From NCBI GenBank assembly GCA_001683735.1, contig LUGG01000006.1, positions 1,488,001 through 1,552,000 on the forward strand: DNA of 64,000 nt, written 5' to 3'. Positions 60,613 to 64,000 of the stretch are shown here, piece by piece. A program made the position numbers and the translations under genes. The first letter of the stretch is position 1. Every line of letters starts with the position of its first letter. This DNA is from Grifola frondosa (lineage: Eukaryota; Basidiomycota; Agaricomycetes; Polyporales; Grifolaceae). The notes under the pieces are model-generated. The model searched no databases. It saw only the letters and a list, made by a program, of their open reading frames with translations, and was not told the origin of the DNA.

Positions 60613-62753
60613 CATCCTTGCGTAGGCATGTGAGATGAAGCGAACAAGTGTGCACGCGAGTCTCTGTCACGAAATCCCGGCAGAACGCACACGTACGCAC
60701 TGGTTGAGCGGATGTTGGCGACACGCATGCCACATCCAGAGCATACCGCACGTCGAGGTCAATGCTTCAGATATGCGTGGTGCACTGTCAGATGGTGACA
60801 ATCTGGTGAGCGAATGGACCACTACCTTTTGCTCTGGCACTCACCATACTTGCAACAGGGACTCTGGGCGTGCTGCGTGAAATGACCAGCAGCTGCACAC
60901 CAGTCCATGCGCACAACTTGCAACGTCAGATACGTACCTGCACATGCCATCCGCGGTCCACAGATCCCTCCTAAAAAACTCGCCCCTTCTCCAGCACATG
61001 TCCATTGGCTTCGCACCATCGAACCGTCGACGACATTCTGGATGCACTGGCGCAGGAGCTGAGCTGTGTGCACTCAGCCCAAATCTGACTGCCTGAAGTT
61101 GTCAGCACCCGGTGAACACCACATCTGCATCCTCGCACTCACCTACCTCATCACACCCCCAAAGACATCGACAGTGCAGAGGATCTCAATGCCACCGAGG
61201 CAACAGACCTGGAGTAGCGATGATGGCCACAAAGCGATCGAGAACAGCTCCACACAGTGGGTGAGTAAATACGAGTGCGGGAGGGATGATGAAGGTGATG
61301 AACATCGCAGTGGACGACAGCACAGATCAAGCAGACGCACGTATGCAGCAGCACACCCTGCATATTTATCCGTCCACTCATCTCGTCACCTCCCAATGCG
61401 ACAGCCCTAAATTGCACACGGACACTCATGTCAGCCCCCGTGTGCAGTGGCATGTACGTACCGCACCCATGGATCGTCCTCGCAAATGGGCTGCTCGGTT
61501 GCAACATGTGCACGTTCCACGACGCCTTGCCAAATCACGTCCGATCGCGAGGATGATCAGACGTGTGCGGGGTGAATGCGCCATGTCCAACTGCTCGCCG
61601 CCCGCATGGAACTGGCATGCACATCCTGCTATTCATGTCCCCTCCCCGATGGGTGTTCCCCATAGCAATATCTTTCAAAAAATATACAGTTGACACTGAG
61701 ACCCGAGGACACTCGCTGTGCTCGACTTTTGGGTGCCAGGTGCTTTGCGAGTGGTGCGGCGAGATCGAGGATGATGTGGTTTTGGAGCGGACGGAGTTTC
61801 TGTTTCTTTGGGTACGGCGCGGTGATCAGATGGAGGAGACATGATGGGGAAGATGTTGTGTGAGGATATGTCATCATAGCCGACCTATTTGTGAATGACA
61901 GGAGCCAGTGGCACTTGAATTGCCACATGGTACATGGGTTGAATGAATCCATGCTCGACATTTGAAAGAACAGAATGGGTGTGGCTGTAGTTTACGGTCA
62001 CTTAATTTGTACATACAAACTGAGGATTTGAAACCACTCTCACCACATATTCATGGACCCGTGTTCGGTGCAGTTTCCATTGCGAACTACATGTCCCAAA
62101 ATGGTAAGCTTTGATTGTGAGCGGCTGCTCGCATATGATCGCACCACCTCGTTTTCGACAATTTTGAGCCATTATTTATGTTGCCATGGCCGGAACTTAC
62201 AATGTGTATTTTAGATATGCACTTGAATTTCTGAGACCACAGGAATTATTTTGGTATGTTTTGAATAAAATTAAGAGCTGTGTCAAGCAGTCGAGCCTTT
62301 GTAAATTTAACGTTGAGCACTCACATGGATATGACACTGTGGTTAATGAGCCGATGAGTATATACTGAATGGATCAAAGGTATGTGCATAAATGAAACAA
62401 AAATGGGCCCATTGCATGACATTGTAATGTCATGCATAAATATATTCAATTTGTTCTCCAAAACTAATTCTCATTGTTGGATATCTGCCTGTCAAGGTTC
62501 TGCTCGATATGGCTATGATATTGGACTTATTTACCTCCCACAATCAAGATCTGTGTGATCTCGACAAACATCATCAGGTGACAGATTGGCTAACAATTAT
62601 TACATGTTTCACGATCACTTTGACAACACCAAATAATCTGAACAATTTGTCATAAAATGGCCAGTATGAGCTCTGTAAACGTGTCCAGAAAAACTGGACA
62701 GCCTAAAAGAGCAGACAATTTTTGCTCATCCAGACTATCCAATTTTGTCTGGA

Positions 62754-64000
62754 CATGTATTGACATGCAGCTTAGTCACTTGATAAAAGAATCAGTAATT
62801 CAGCTCTGAGGGAAACGAACTGGTCGTTAGTCAGTTAGTACCTAAGTTGTTTGGGGTAATAAACTTAATATATTTATTTCAGTGAATGTTATAAAGTCTT
62901 TGATGTTGAAAGACTGAATTTGAACTCAAGTTTTATTGATTTAGAAAAAGTCAATTAAGACTCTTAAGCTCTTTAGGCAGATATTACATAAAAACAGTAT
63001 GATTCAGATAGTAGCTACAACAGTATGTAACTACTTAGTGATAATTAATTAAGTACTCAGGGTGTCTCATGCACCTAGGGATGACTTTCAATTGCAGAAA
63101 AGCTCTTTCTCCCCTTCAGCTGGGGCATCCTTTATATACTAAATTATGTGGGAAAATTAAAACAATAAAAACTATTCAGTTTTCTTATTGGTCATGAATA
63201 GAAATTGGAAAACAATACATTAAACAATAAACATGAACAATAGAATCTTCTTGTCACAATAAAACAATAAGCCAAAGACAATATCATCAAAGAACAATAC
63301 AAATTCAAATAATAGGTCAAAAACAATACTACCAAAGAACAATAGAAATAAACAATAGAAAATTCTATTACAATGGTCTCTTCACAATGAAAATATAAAA
63401 ATATAGACAATAAGTATGTCCATAAAAGTTCAACAATAGCCATCTATTATTGTGCATAGGCTTAGTGTTGTTGTCTCCACATATGCTGTACCTGTATAGT
63501 TGGTGATATGATTTTGATCAAATGTAATGGTAAATAGTGCTAGGTTTCATCCCTATAAAAGGTGGTATGTTTTTCATATATTCTCAACATTCCTCTTGTC
63601 CACTTACTGATCAAATGGCTAACTTTGAGGTGCATGTGTTTCTTTAGATTTTTCTTAATTATTAATTGACATATTTCTAGATTAACAATAAAGTTCAATT
63701 TTTCGAAAATGGTGAAGTCCATATTGGAAAGATTATAGCAATTGAAGATATTGATGTAAGTTAAACTATTATTATATAATTATCATTCTTCTAATGCTTG
63801 GTCTAATTTAGGAAGTACATATCTTTACCATTCAAGTAAATGATAAGGAAGTACACGTGTTCAACTTCTGTGCATCTATTATATTATTATTTCAAGTAAT
63901 TGTGATTTTTTACTTTTCCTATAATTATAGCATGTTTAGTGTTTTTCCCCAGTTCTTAACCTGTACAATTTTTAAGTTATATTTTCTCTATATCATGTAA
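62754..64000. other. AT-rich region of different composition
   Basis: From about 62,760 the DNA turns abruptly AT-rich. About 63,160-63,430 is a simple, loosely repeated AACAATA-type sequence on the + strand. It ends with a small spliced gene start. It shares nothing visible with the sequence to the left and could be part of a larger transposable element that runs off the window. Confidence 0.6.
63615..63895 (+). CDS. Start of an AT-rich spliced gene of unknown function, open at the right edge
   Basis: Three exons fit in phase 0: 63615-63629 (MANFE), 63681-63755 (INNKVQFFENGEVHIGKIIA, IEDID) and 63812-63895 (EVHIFTIQVNDKEVHVFNFC and more). The introns are GTGCAT...CTAG, GTAAGT...TTAG, and a GTAATT donor at 63896 going on to the right. 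The reading frame survives three joins, which is unlikely by chance, but codon use is AT-rich and unlike the rest of the window. I recognise no family. It may be a transposon-borne gene. Confidence 0.45.

Larger units (their letters stand above)
53385..62753 (+). repeat. Segmental duplication, copy 2 (diverged, with three interruptions)
   Basis: This is a direct repeat of 42,348-48,835. It is interrupted by the 2.8-kb element at 54,376-57,175, replaced between 57,942 and 58,499, and carries an insert of about 0.4 kb at about 60,213-60,612. Many differences from copy 1 are C to T or G to A at former CpG sites. Confidence 0.85.

Noticed and set aside
63192..63443. Hydrophobic, Tyr/Leu-rich minus-strand frame that looks like a membrane protein
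   Set aside because: It is only the translation of a simple AACAATA-type AT-rich repeat.

Overview
The window is nuclear DNA from a basidiomycete fungus, most likely a wood-decay agaricomycete. Genes are interrupted by many 50-70 nt introns with GTRNGT donors, CTRAY branch points and YAG acceptors. The gene set includes basidiomycete-specific families (FunK1 kinase, DUF7330, DUF6534 seven-helix protein) together with a laccase. I did all reading by eye; no search or alignment program was run, so family names rest on recognised motifs.

Region 1-44,000 is ordinary gene-dense chromosome. In order: the N-terminal half of a truncated FunK1 kinase (+), a CK1-like kinase (-), Rxt3 of the histone deacetylase complex (-), a RanBP3/Yrb2-type Ran-binding protein (-), a DUF7330 gene (+), ribosomal protein uL5/Rpl11 (+), an inverted second DUF7330 gene (-), a DUF6534 membrane protein (+), a laccase (-), RNA polymerase III subunit Rpc25 (-), the mitochondrial carrier Rim2 (+), actin-related protein Arp2 (-), the BRPF-like NuA3 subunit Nto1 (+), DNA polymerase delta subunit 4/Cdm1 (-), an intron-bearing tRNA-Ile(AAU) (+), a large multi-START-domain protein (+), and a LisH-domain Flo8/Som1-type transcription factor with a long poly-Q tract (-). 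Two chromatin subunits (Rxt3, Nto1), several core nuclear functions (Rpc25, Cdm1, RanBP3) and lignin-related secretion (laccase) lie side by side with no sign of an operon-like pathway cluster.

Region 42,300-62,750 is a direct segmental duplication. The 5' half of the LisH gene plus about 5 kb upstream (42,348-48,835) occurs again, diverged, at 53,385-62,753. The second copy is a truncated pseudogene. It is split in an exon by a 2.8-kb element with terminal inverted repeats that carries a decayed, intron-containing host gene. It also holds a Gag fragment and another insertion. Between the copies sits a complete, very young non-autonomous LTR retrotransposon (49,047-51,416, TSD ATGAC). Much of the divergence between the copies looks like transitions at CpG sites.

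Region 62,754-64,000 changes abruptly to AT-rich DNA and ends in the start of a spliced AT-rich gene that runs off the window.

Several conserved genes (LisH gene, START gene, Nto1, Rxt3, RanBP3) need one-base frame corrections, often in homopolymers. At three sites the pseudogene copy of the LisH gene keeps the frame that the full-length copy has lost. Assembly-level indel errors are therefore a serious alternative to real decay.
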